Assembly (NCBI RefSeq): GCF_000219625.1
Contig: NC_018218.1
Location: forward strand, 5,332,001-5,396,000
Direction of reading: 5' to 3'
Source of the DNA: Zymoseptoria tritici IPO323
Lineage: Eukaryota; Ascomycota; Dothideomycetes; Mycosphaerellales; Mycosphaerellaceae
DNA: 64,000 nucleotides
Part shown: one piece after another, positions 55,063 to 64,000 of the stretch
How the letters are laid out: every line of letters starts with the position of its first letter
Numbering within the stretch: the first letter of the stretch is position 1
Translations under genes and position numbers: made by a program
Notes under the pieces: model-generated
Seen by the model: only the letters and a program-made list of their open reading frames with translations
What the model was told of the DNA's origin: nothing
Databases searched by the model: none

Positions 55063-56056
55063 GTTCGCGCCGCGAGCGAGCTTTCAGGTAGAGCGGGTGT
55101 GCAAGAAGATGTTGACAAGGAGAAAGCTGGGACGAAGGAAGAGAGAATGGAAGAGGGTGAGGGGAGGATCGCCCAGCTTTATAGTCGACTCGGGCAGTGC
55201 TCAGCGATCGTCCCCGCCGATAACTTTTTGAGGGACGAGCCACTAAGGAATCTATTAGTCCTCGGACCCTGGCAGCCTGGGTGAGAAGTTGAGTTTTACG
55301 ACGGAGGGGAGACAGGCTGAGGTGGCAGGCCCTCGACTGTGAGAGAAGCGAAGCGAGCTTGATCGGCTGTTGCGGCATGTCAGTAGCCCACGAGATCCAA
55401 GAGCCAGACACCATCAACCTCTGAGATGGCCATGAGGTGTCGGCACCGAGCTCAGGGTGTTCATCGCGCGGTACATAACCGAACGTATCGCAGCTTACGG
55501 CATTCATAGCTCCCCCACTGTCTCGTAGTGTCGATGACAGACCAGACCACACGCGACATGGATCAAGATGCAGAGCCAAGCATCGTCAAGCACTCTCAAG
55601 GTTTCCAAGCGAAAACCTTGCTACGCAGCCCTGCAAGACTCCATCCATTTGCCATCTGCACGAGCCTATGAGAACATCGCCCGTCAAAACGTGCTCATAT
55701 CGCCATCAAACGCCGACTGGGAATCATCCGAGCCTACCTTACATTGCCTGTGAAGCAATAATAAATCCAGACCTCGACCCTGTCAGCTCGTGGAAAAGCC
55801 ACGGTCCAAACACGATTATTCCAACCAGCCACGGAACAGTACAGCCTCCACGTGCCATACCGGGATCAGCCAAGAAGGTGTCCACTCAGGCCACATCCGT
55901 CAAGTCAGCAGCCATTGCGCTCGATAGAGACTTCCACAAACCAAGCCAAGAGCCATGCGCTGGATCAAGAGCTCCTCGTGAGCTGAGCTACACCGCCAGA
56001 CAGGACCGGTCCACCGGTCTCGATCGGGCAGCCAACATCTCCCGCATTCATCTACC
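55063..56056. promoter_or_regulatory. Divergent promoter, Git1-like transporter / second SET gene
   Basis: One kilobase between two divergent starts must contain both promoters. The 100 bases next to the transporter ATG form a GA/TC-biased leader. A plus-strand frame at 55668-56156 overlaps the SET gene start and shows no domain. Confidence 0.35.
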
Positions 56057-57178
56057 ATGCCACTCCAATGCCAAACCTTCACAGCAGCACACCAATGGCT
56101 CTCCACGCGCCCCCATGCCTCCTCCCTCCTCCTCGGAACACCCCTCACAGAAATAAAGTCCTCCAGCCCAAATCGTGGCCAAGGCCTCTTCGCCGCACGT
56201 CCCATCCCAGCCTTCACCCAACTCCTCACCGACACACCCTTGGTCTTGATGACACCCACCGATGACCTGCCGCACCTCTACGCTCAATTTCAAACTTTCT
56301 CCAGACCCCAGAGAGAGCTGTATCTTGCCCTAAGCTACACTTCCGACTCCCACCGCGCCGCGATGATGCAGGATAAGCTTCTACAACGTGGTTTCAGTCC
56401 CGATGAGCTAGCGGAGATGATCACCGTCGCCAGTATCATGCAGACGAACGCTTTCAACGTCGATCTGGCTGATGGTTTGGGCTCGACGTATCGTGCCATG
56501 TTTGCAAAGGTCGCGAGGATTAATCATGCTTGTGCGCCGAATGCGCATGTTTGCTACTACCCTCCTGATCCTGAGTATGAGAGAGGGAGGATGGTGGTGC
56601 ACTCACTAAGACCGCTCGAGAAAGGTGAGGAAGTGCTAATATCCTACTTCAACATTCTCATGCCGCGAGATGACAGAACGCTGCGAACCAGGAAGTGGGG
56701 GTTCGAATGTGCATGTCCGGTATGCGATGAGACGGCGCCCGGGCACAGACGAGCCGAGGGGTTGAGGAAGGAGTTCAACGACTTTAAGACGGAGCAGGGC
56801 AAGCTCGTGACGAAACCGAGCACGTCTGCGAAAGAATTGAGCAAGCTGACGAGATGTATCGCACGAGGTCAAGCACTGACTGAGACGACGGCGGACTTCC
56901 CGGATCTGATACCTGCACTGCCGGATGTATATGATGGTTTGGCGCTCCTGCAGGCGAAAGTACTGTTGTCGCAGAATCGGCCATTTGAGAGGAAAGAGGT
57001 TCTGGAGCTTTTGGAGAAGGCTGCCGTTTGGGATGCGAAGATCACGGGTTTGAGCAGTCCTGCGACGGCGAAGAGGCTGCATAAATTGTCACAGTTTGTT
57101 GTCAAAACGGATGAGAGAGGTCAGCCTCGGATTGTCACCGGGAAAAAAGGAGAATGTGAAGTGGTATGGTCTGATTGA
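56057..57178 (+). CDS. SET-domain protein (SMYD/SET5-type)
   Basis: One exon, 373 aa, start MPLQCQTFTAAHQWL. The SET N-part is SPNRGQGLFAARPIPAFTQL (about residues 37-56) and the C-part has FAKVARINHACAPNAHVCYY near 158-177, the RxxNHxCxPN S-adenosylmethionine and substrate motif, then KGEEVLISYFNI with the catalytic Tyr. A Cys cluster (CACPVC) closes the domain, followed by a helical C-terminal region. It is a probable protein lysine methyltransferase. It is different in length and layout from the SET protein at 15630, so the two are not recent duplicates. Confidence 0.88.
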   Translation: MPLQCQTFTAAHQWLSTRPHASSLLLGTPLTEIKSSSPNRGQGLFAARPIPAFTQLLTDTPLVLMTPTDDLPHLYAQFQTFSRPQRELYLALSYTSDSHRAAMMQDKLLQRGFSPDELAEMITVASIMQTNAFNVDLADGLGSTYRAMFAKVARINHACAPNAHVCYYPPDPEYERGRMVVHSLRPLEKGEEVLISYFNILMPRDDRTLRTRKWGFECACPVCDETAPGHRRAEGLRKEFNDFKTEQGKLVTKPSTSAKELSKLTRCIARGQALTETTADFPDLIPALPDVYDGLALLQAKVLLSQNRPFERKEVLELLEKAAVWDAKITGLSSPATAKRLHKLSQFVVKTDERGQPRIVTGKKGECEVVWSD

Positions 57179-57456
57179 TGCTAAGCTATCTACCAGGTAG
57201 GTACGCTTGAGTTCCATATTAAAGCTTTCAGAAGTGCACATATCTGACATGGTGCAATTAAGCACATGCAGACATTTCTTGGTGAAGGTCTATCTCAAAG
57301 GACGTGGGTGGCCATCAGTCTCAGATCATGGCTACCTACTCATGCTGTTGGCGAAGACGCATCTCCTGTCTTGAGGGGCTGCTCGCATAATCCGACGACT
57401 CGTTGCGAACTCTGCAAACCATTCTTTTGGCTTGCGCGTTCTCTTGGCGTAACATG

Positions 57457-58476
57457 TCACCAGGTCTCGTCCCACCAGTCCTCCGTTGCGCAAATGCTAC
57501 ACTCGTAACATTGATCGAGCGTTCCGGGGTCTGTCCACTGCTCGATGCCTCCTCCGTTGCCGAATATAACTTTGCCCAGATGTTCGCAGTCCGATGTGTC
57601 TGGGTGTTCCCACGGAGGAAGGACGAATGGTTTCGGTTCAGGACAGCGAGTGGCACTAATCTGTGGCTGCTCGACGACATCGTCTTCCGACGTTTCAACA
57701 AGAAACTCCCGTTGTCCGTGGACGACCGTGTCAGTGACGCCCAGCTCATCCTCCAGAGGCTCCGAACGAATGATCGGATATGATCTTGTGTGTGTATCTG
57801 GTACTCCGTAGATTCCTCCATGTAGCTTCTCGAGCTCATTCTCGGTGGCTGGACAGGATATGACGAATGTCGAATCAAAAGTCACCGAGCTGACTAGGAT
57901 GCCAGCGTACTTGATAAGACGACGACGACCAGGTAGCCAGGTGCTCGCAGGTTTGGCGCTCACCCTTGCAGCTGCGTCACAGAGGTCTCCCAAGGTGAGG
58001 CCTTCGGTCCTCGACTCGCTCGTAGTGAGCATGTACTTCTCCGCTGCGAAACATTCTGGATCCCAATCTCGCGGCCACTCGATCCACCATGTCATAGAGA
58101 TGCTGGTCAGCGGTGGATGACAGAGTTGGATCTTGCGGGCGACGGAGCCCAGTCGAAGCTGCCCTTTGTCGAAAGTGATATTGATAGAGAACTTGTTCGG
58201 AGGCCATGGAAGAAATGACTTATTCAATTTGAATATGAAGATGCTGTTCTCATTGCTGGCGACCTCTCCGAGCAAAGGCATATGAAGGTAGGAACCTGGC
58301 GGCGTTTTCAGTCCGAGGCGGACCTGCAAGTCGGAAGACTTGTCCACAACATCGCGGAACTGCGTGCTAGTCCCATGCGCTCGAAGGAGGTCACGAACTC
58401 CAAGCTGCTTAAGGATGCTTTCCAAGAGCTCAAATGTGCCGGCGAGTCGCTCTCCAGCGCAGTGCCAGGAGCCCAC
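57457..58476 (-). CDS. F-box-like protein, tandem paralog 1
   Basis: A frame of 339 codons with the F-box-like segment LAGTFELLESILKQLGVRDL, then STQFRDVVDKSSDLQVRLGL, the exact counterpart of the neighbour at 58531. Similarity continues through SVARKIQLCHPPLTSI and TEGLTLGDL to a tail with GIEQWTDPG. No in-frame ATG lies upstream of the F-box before a stop; the frame opens with GTG at 58476. So either a first exon is missing from my model or the 5' end has decayed. The C-terminus ends with CYECSICATEDWWDETW. The function is probably partner binding, perhaps in an SCF ubiquitin ligase; not shown by sequence. Confidence 0.65.
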   Translation of the reverse strand: MGSWHCAGERLAGTFELLESILKQLGVRDLLRAHGTSTQFRDVVDKSSDLQVRLGLKTPPGSYLHMPLLGEVASNENSIFIFKLNKSFLPWPPNKFSINITFDKGQLRLGSVARKIQLCHPPLTSISMTWWIEWPRDWDPECFAAEKYMLTTSESRTEGLTLGDLCDAAARVSAKPASTWLPGRRRLIKYAGILVSSVTFDSTFVISCPATENELEKLHGGIYGVPDTHTRSYPIIRSEPLEDELGVTDTVVHGQREFLVETSEDDVVEQPQISATRCPEPKPFVLPPWEHPDTSDCEHLGKVIFGNGGGIEQWTDPGTLDQCYECSICATEDWWDETW

Positions 58477-58530
58477 AGGCCCCTTCCACCACGACCATGG
58501 TCGAGATGGATTTGTGTTTGTCCCTAGTCA

Positions 58531-59805
58531 TCAATTGTCAAGGCGGCCGTACCCTCCCAGCCTCTCAATGGGCTCAGTCCACTGCTCGATACCTTCGCGG
58601 CCAACGATGATGACGCCCTCGTCGAAGCAGCGTATTTCGGCCAGGAAAGGTGGTCGACTGGTGATGTATGATGCAGGCGCTGCAGACCGTGCAGGCGGCA
58701 GACTGGGCCAGACGCAGTGGTGCCGTGGCGCGGTCAATTCGAATGTCTCGTCATCTATTGGAAGCATTGTCAGCGCGAGTATCATCGAGGCTCATCGAGG
58801 CTCATCGAGTCTGCGAGACGGACCTATGAATGTAGGGGGAGCTCCATATGTTGCCTCATGTAATGTCTGAAGCTCAAGAACCACGGCTGGATCAGGCGGT
58901 GGAACTAGGGTTGACAGATATGTCATGAAATCCAGTTTAATAGAAGACGGCCGAAAGGCAGGAATGCTCTTGAAGTCCTTATGTTGCCATGCACAGTGAA
59001 CATGCCGGATGCGTAGCCTTTCAGCTATGTCCAGAAGATCTCCCAAGGTGAGGCCTTCTGGCTTTGACCCACTTGTGGTGAGCTCATAGTTGTTCTTGCC
59101 GACGCATATGATCCGGTCGTGATCAGGTAAGCTCGAAGCAGACTCGGCCTTCGTACAATGGCAGGTCAAGCCGACATGAATAGACTTGAGTGGCGGATAC
59201 GAAATGCACGTTCCTCGAGCAATCGATCCTGGCTGGAAGCGATCGACGTCGAGGTCAATTTTGATGGAGAAATGAAGAGGTGGCATCCATCTTGGCATTG
59301 CGCTCCCATCATGCCGCACCATATAACAGTCGAAATGTTTGTCTTCCTTCCCAGCTTCCGCTTCAAGCAACGGCATGCTGTAACCCGCCTTCTGCGGCGG
59401 TTTGAGTCCAAGAATTGTCTGGAGCTCGGAAGACTTGTCCACCACATCGCGGAACTGAGTGCTGGTCCCGCGAGCTCGAAGAAGGTCAAGAAGCTGCAGA
59501 CGCGACAGGACGTCTTCCACCAGCTCGAAGGTTCCCACGAATCGGTCTGCTGCACTTCGCTCAGTTGTGGATGATGGCGCTGGCGACTGTGACTGGGGCG
59601 CTTCATCGCTGCAAGAAGAAGTTATGCCGACTTTTTGTTGATCAAAGCTGGGCGCAGGAGGTAGTTCGCAGCGGTCGAAGGCGATCTTGAGCTGGGTGAG
59701 TCGTCCGAAGCGAGGAGGCGCGATCTTCGGAAGCGGTGGGAAGTTCTGTAGCGTGAACGGCGGAGCGATGTCGATAGCCGCGGCTGTGATATTCTTGGGA
59801 GGCAT
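58531..59805 (-). CDS. F-box-like protein, tandem paralog 2
   Basis: Exons 59805-58824 and 58754-58531 give 401 aa. The intron (69 nt) contains three copies of a 10-base CTCATCGAGG-type unit and a CGCTGAC branch site; without removing it the protein would end early at 58792. The first 80 residues are Pro/Ser-rich (MPPKNITAAAIDIAPPFTL). The F-box-like module is VGTFELVEDVLSRLQLLDLL, then RGTSTQFRDVVDKSS. The body has SIARGTCISYPPLKSIHVGL and KPEGLTLGDLLDIAERLRI. Exon 2 carries DDETFELTAPRHH and EGIEQWTEPIERLGG, which match the tail of the paralog at 57457. The shared tail supports the splice. Confidence 0.78.
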
Positions 59806-60511
59806 GGTGTGCGTGGTGCACTTGCCTGGCGGGGAGAAACGAGATGGCGAGGTGGAAGACAGGTTGTGGTTCGTGCATGAAGCTGAAGTTGAGGTTGAGG
59901 TTGGAGACGCAGCGTTTGCATCAACAACGCTTCATCAGCACGTGCCACGCTCACCTCTCTGGTGTATATTAGTGACCCTTCAATCGATTTCATCCTACCG
60001 AGTATTTGCAGGACAAAGGAAAGCATCGAGTCCTGTACCTCATCATATCTCATCCTCCGCGTGCTTTATGCCACGGCTTCACGACAAGGGGCAATGCACA
60101 CCTTCACCTACACTCTCTCCACGTCAACGCAGACAAATTCTCAATCAAGACTTTTCAGGGGCTGCATTAACATACTCATCTCTCATGTTCTTCCAGCTGC
60201 CTAGCTTTCCTCGCATTACCACCAGTGTCCCTCTCCACAAGAAATACACCGGTGGCCACGCATTCATCCTTCCGAATGCGTGTGACAAAATAGCACCAGC
60301 AGCAGTAAGCAAAGCAAAGCGGTCTAAGTCTGTTGGCAAACCCGATCACCACTCCAAAATTTCGCCGCTGTGCCAGAGCCCCTCCATCTGACCATGAACC
60401 GGCCGACTGCCTGCTAGCGCCCGATCCGTAAGAGAACTTGTATCATGCATACCCCATTGCGCCGATCGTGAAAAGTTCTAAGCTCGCTTCTCATTCCGTA
60501 GAGGAAGATGG
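59806..60511. other. Promoter of the F-box gene and 3' end of PP2A-B gene
   Basis: This 0.7 kb lies between two minus-strand genes. A plus-strand frame (59687-60391) runs through it as a shadow of the F-box gene and has no domain. I see no gene. Confidence 0.35.
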
Positions 60512-62489
60512 CTACAAAGCGGAGAAGACGAAGAGCTGGGAACATCTGTTAGTACAATAGGCGGATTGACGATCAAAGCAGTGCAGTGACTCACGTTGTT
60601 TGTCGCTGCGATAGCAATGCTATCTTCCTGTGGATGCCAGCTCATGTGCAAAATCTTCTTGTTGAAGTCGATCTGGTCCGCGTCGGTCTCCTTGCGCATC
60701 CTCTGCGCACCACCAGCAGGACTGCTTGCTCGGCTGCCCTTCTTACCATCCTTTGAACCAGGGCTGGTTGCAGAGTTCATCGGTGTCGGGATGCCCACCT
60801 TCTTCGCCTTGAATGCACTCTTGTCGGCCTGCAACACAACCTCAGTATCCTTGCCCTCCTCGGAAGGATAGATCATGAAGTTGTTATTGTAGGATCCGGT
60901 CATGACGTTCTTTGCGTCGCCCGAGAAGACGACCTCGAACTTGTCGAAGATGCTGTCATTCTCGTAGGTGTCGCATAACCGAGGGCGGAGATGCTCATGG
61001 ATTGGGATAGTCTTGACCGGCTGTCGCTCCATGTTCACATCCCAGATCTTGACGGTGAGATAGTCGCGGGAGAGGATGTACCGGCCGTCGTAGGAGAAGC
61101 GAACGTCCGAGATTGAGGAGATGATCTCGGAGAAGAATGATCGCGATGACGGATCCTCCTCCTGCTCGAATTGTTTGGCATGCTCATCACACAGCGCCCG
61201 TTGCCTCATGTCCGCCAGCTTGATGGTACCTTTACTCGACGCGTACATGAACCAATTGCAGCTTTGTGGGTGGAACTCTGCCGCTGTGATGACTTCCGTG
61301 AGCTCCTCCATGTTCGCCGGCTTGATGTCAACGATGTTGAAGCTCTGGTCTTGGATGTTGAGATTCCATAGATTTATCCGTAGGTCGTCTGAGCTGATAA
61401 ATGTCTCGCCGTCGCTGTTGACCGAGATGCTGTTGATGTGGTATGCGTGTGCGTTGGCGTAGACTCTTCTGGGAACAGCAGCGACCACGGTGTCATGATG
61501 TGTCATTCGTGGAAACTTCAGATCCGCCGTGCTTCGGAAGTTGTGCGTGTTGGGGTATCGAACTGGTCCGCCTCCATTTGCTCCACCAGTACCGGCCGGT
61601 GTGAGCTCAGAGGAAAGATTGTTCTCCGCCACAACCTTGAGTGACTTCTCGAACACCTTCCACAACTTGATCGTCTTGTCATTGGTGGACAACAAGTAGT
61701 GTGAGGCATTCTGTCTCCTGCACCACTTGATTTTGTTGATCTTCTCTTCTATTTCCAGCGATTTGAGGTAGTCGAATTCGGGCTCGTGCGATTGGAACTC
61801 GGTGTGAAACTTGTATTCGCAAGTCTTTTTGGTCTCGTTACGCTCAAACAGGACCACACGGCCGCCCTTGTCGCCGGTAGCGAGGTAATTGCCGGTCTGA
61901 TCAAATTCGACGGTGGATATTATGTCCGCTTCTGTGATGTCCTCGACGTCGCCTTTGTCACCGAAGCATCTGCGAGGGCGTAGTTAGCGGACAGTTCTTG
62001 CAGAGCGCGAGTAAGTTGGAATTGAGCAATGGCATCATGAGTTAGAGAGGTCGCACGAAGAGAACCGCCAGACCGGATGATGAGTATCCTCCTCGACTCT
62101 AGACTTTTCTGGCGAGGTACTGAGTGGCCTGTTGTAGTCCAGCATCGGTAGCATCTTGCACGAAACAGAGCTGCTCTCCTCAGGTCGGGTGTCTTCTTCC
62201 ACATCGTCCTCTTCAGATGGCGCTGGAATGACCACGACTTCGGTGGAGTCGTCCTTTGCATCGCGATTCGTCCGATCGAAGAAGCCACGACTCGTCAAGT
62301 TGGAAAACATACTGAAAACGATGCTGGGTCGTGGTATATGTTGGGCCGGCTGTTCGATGGCAGCCTCACGACCTCTCCGCCCAATGGAAATGCACAAGGG
62401 CAGGGACGAGCACAGAACGAGCAGCAGGAATCAACTTACTGCGTGAACTTCCAGGTGGGCTGGGTACCGCCTTCCCCGGCTTCCACCAT
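60512..62489 (-). CDS. Protein phosphatase 2A regulatory subunit B (PR55/Cdc55-type)
   Basis: The WD-repeat B subunit that directs PP2A to substrates in mitosis, morphogenesis and signalling. Exons 62489-62440, 61969-60595 and 60535-60512 give 482 aa. Exon 1 codes for [16 protein letters not shown] plus two bases, exon 2 starts with the rest of [20 protein letters not shown], and exon 3 has 24 nt (LFVFSAL, stop). Marks of the family: [44 protein letters not shown]-like [20 protein letters not shown], and [19 protein letters not shown]. Intron 1 is 470 nt, long for this window. A fungal-type Ser/Lys-rich insert lies near residues 410-435. Identity is certain; the paralog designation is not needed, as fungi usually have one. 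Confidence 0.95.
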
Positions 62490-63323
62490 CTTTCCTAGCT
62501 ACTTCTGCAGTGTCGTATCTCGCTGCGCGGACCGATCTCTTCACAGCGCCTTCAGCTCTTTCGTTGGTCGTCCAGATGCGGATGTATCCTGATTCGGAGG
62601 AGGATACGTTGACGGCGGTGGATGGCGGGCGGTAAGTAGGTGTTGGAGATGGACTCGATTGGTATGAAGAACGTGGTGGCAGGGCAGCTCGTAGATAGCT
62701 GGTGGGTGAAGCTGCGGCGTGCAAGGTTTCGACGTCAGGGCGGTGACGAGCGAGGGGTTCCGACGAAGTCAACCACGCTTGGCGAGATGAAATGCGATTG
62801 AAGAGCACGCGGTCGGCGGAAGGGACGTCGCAGGATGGGCAACAGCACGTGAGACAGGTCGGGCGCACGCGGAGTGAGAAGTAAGGTCCTCGAATGGTAG
62901 AGGATGGGATATGCAGTGTGCAGGTGGTTTGTCTTCAGCCCAAATCCGGGCGTCACGTGAACTTTTGGAGCAAACACGATCTCACAGAACACAAAGAACT
63001 CCTGCGGAGGAATGAAAGGGAGACATGAGTGCGGTCTGGAGTCTGTACAGCCAACGCAGTAGCGAGTGAATAAATCATAGGGTGCCTTCCCTGGCACATT
63101 CAGGCATAGAGATCCAATTGCCGTCAAATCCGTCCTCTCCAAATTCCATTGTCGCAACGCCAGATAAAATCAGATCACCTTCTCGCGCCATGAATTCAAT
63201 GGAGCACGAGTCCCTTCACTGACTGGTACATACTTCGATGTATGGTCAATGTCTTCAAAAATCTTGCCAAATTCGCCTCTCGATCTAGATCGTCCAGTAT
63301 ATCCCCACACCAGCACAACGACT
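62490..63323. other. Leader of the PP2A-B gene and spacer
   Basis: This 0.8 kb contains the PP2A-B promoter and leader and the 3' end of the next minus-strand gene. Frames of up to 140 codons are present on the minus strand but show no domain. Confidence 0.35.
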
Positions 63324-63725
63324 CTACGCCCGCTGCGAACCCTTCCAGCCGCTGAGTCTTGACTGGTGGTATGATCGCCCATTGTCGTCCACCGAGTTTT
63401 GAGACATGACAAAGTCCATGTTTCCTTCCCTTGTTGCGACTCGCGGTGGTTCCGAAAGCTCGTATCCCATGCCTGCTGTGCTCAAGGAGACCTTTGAACT
63501 CCACGCGTCGTACGCATTTCTGTCGTCCAAGAAGTCGCTGACCTTCTCCTTGCGCCTCTTCTTGCAACAGCATGTGCATCCGCCGCAGAGGAAGACAAAA
63601 GCTGCGGCCATGCCGAGCACTGCGACGATGATTACGATGACAATGCCTGCAATGACTCCGCCATTCAAGGAGTCGCCGATGTTGATGGGGCTAGTCGAGG
63701 TATCGGCCGCACTTGAGGAAGACAT
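63324..63725 (-). CDS. Single-pass membrane protein of unknown function
   Basis: One exon, 133 aa. A short Ser/Thr-rich N-terminus without signal peptide (MSSSSAADTSTSPINIGDSL) is followed by a strong hydrophobic segment at about 23-48 (GVIAGIVIVIIVAVLGMAAA). Immediately after comes CGGCTCCCKKRRKEK, a Cys cluster next to a basic stretch, typical of palmitoylated juxtamembrane regions and of a type III topology with the C-terminus in the cytosol. The tail is polar. I know no named family; it resembles small membrane proteins of fungi that are conserved among related species. Confidence 0.75.
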   Translation of the reverse strand: MSSSSAADTSTSPINIGDSLNGGVIAGIVIVIIVAVLGMAAAFVFLCGGCTCCCKKRRKEKVSDFLDDRNAYDAWSSKVSLSTAGMGYELSEPPRVATREGNMDFVMSQNSVDDNGRSYHQSRLSGWKGSQRA

Positions 63726-64000
63726 GGTTTATATGAATATATGGTCGTGCTTGTTGGAGTCGTAGAGGTTTGGTCCGGGCTCGTTTGCGATGCTTGAGCC
63801 TTACGAGCGCTTCGGGATAGAGGGCAATGAGCTCGTCGCGAGATGTTGGTAGGTATGATTTGTAGGTATAGTGCGCAGGTACGATCGGCCGGTCGATCTG
63901 TTGTAGGCTTCGCGGAGTGCTGCTGTTGCTCGCTGGTGAGGATTTCGATCGAGACGGCTATTGTGGTTTCGGAAATGGTCGACTCCGGGGCCCGTAGGAT
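63726..64000. other. Right edge, leader of the membrane protein gene
   Basis: These 275 bases lie upstream of the minus-strand membrane protein gene and should be its promoter and leader. The window ends here, so a neighbouring gene could start just outside. Confidence 0.35.

Noticed and set aside
1..64000. Secondary-metabolite cluster, mating-type locus, intact transposon, tRNA, rRNA or CRISPR
   Set aside because: I saw no PKS, NRPS or terpene synthase, no MAT genes or their usual flanking genes, no transposase or reverse transcriptase motif, no convincing tRNA B-box and no regular array.

Overview
The window is nuclear DNA from a filamentous ascomycete (Pezizomycotina); Dothideomycetes is my best guess, not a proof. 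The reasons are: dense genes on both strands with mostly monocistronic spacing; many 45-70 nt introns with GT..AG ends and CTAAC/CTGAC branch sites; and recognisable fungal families (group II G-alpha, Git1-type transporter, Trs65, sedolisin, Mob2-like, 2EXR/F-box-like proteins). I saw no bacterial operons, CRISPR array, rRNA or tRNA.

Layout, left to right. 2-9 kb: a bHLH transcription factor (+), COX19 (-), an F-box-like protein (+) and ribosomal protein uS14/S29 (-). 9-14 kb: an unknown multi-pass membrane protein (+) and a group II G-alpha subunit (+). 15-21 kb: a SMYD-like SET protein (+), a large charged protein of unknown function (+) and an aldo-keto reductase (+). 21-28 kb: a Mob2-like protein (+), a mitochondrial hot-dog thioesterase (+), the ubiquitin-conjugating variant MMS2 (-), TRAPPII Trs65 (+) and a small secreted protein with 14 cysteines (-). 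29-32 kb: a gene-poor stretch with diverged tandem repeats. 32-41 kb: an acyl-CoA dehydrogenase (+), an unknown protein with a coiled-coil tail (-), a fused succinyl-CoA ligase alpha/beta-like protein (+), SUMO (-), CMC4 (+) and a nucleoside hydrolase (+). 41-44 kb: a decayed F-box-like gene and a long leader. 44-51 kb: a PMC1-type Ca2+ ATPase (+) and a GPI-type sedolisin (-). 52-64 kb: a complex I subunit (-), a Cys/His-rich protein (-), a Git1-like transporter (-), a second SET protein (+), two tandem F-box paralogs (-), the PP2A B subunit (-) and a one-pass membrane protein (-).

There is no obvious gene cluster. Most genes are housekeeping, with a mild excess of mitochondrial ones (COX19, CMC4, complex I subunit, thioesterase, succinyl-CoA ligase fusion). 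Several small genes (COX19, S29, MMS2, CMC4, the secreted Cys-rich protein, the last exons of SUMO and PP2A-B) appear only when reading frames are joined across introns; I worked those models out by hand from splice signals and family conservation. The most unusual items are the succinyl-CoA ligase fusion with a shortened ATP-grasp region, the uS14 that has lost its zinc cysteines, the sedolisin with two altered active-site positions, and the 14-cysteine secreted protein.
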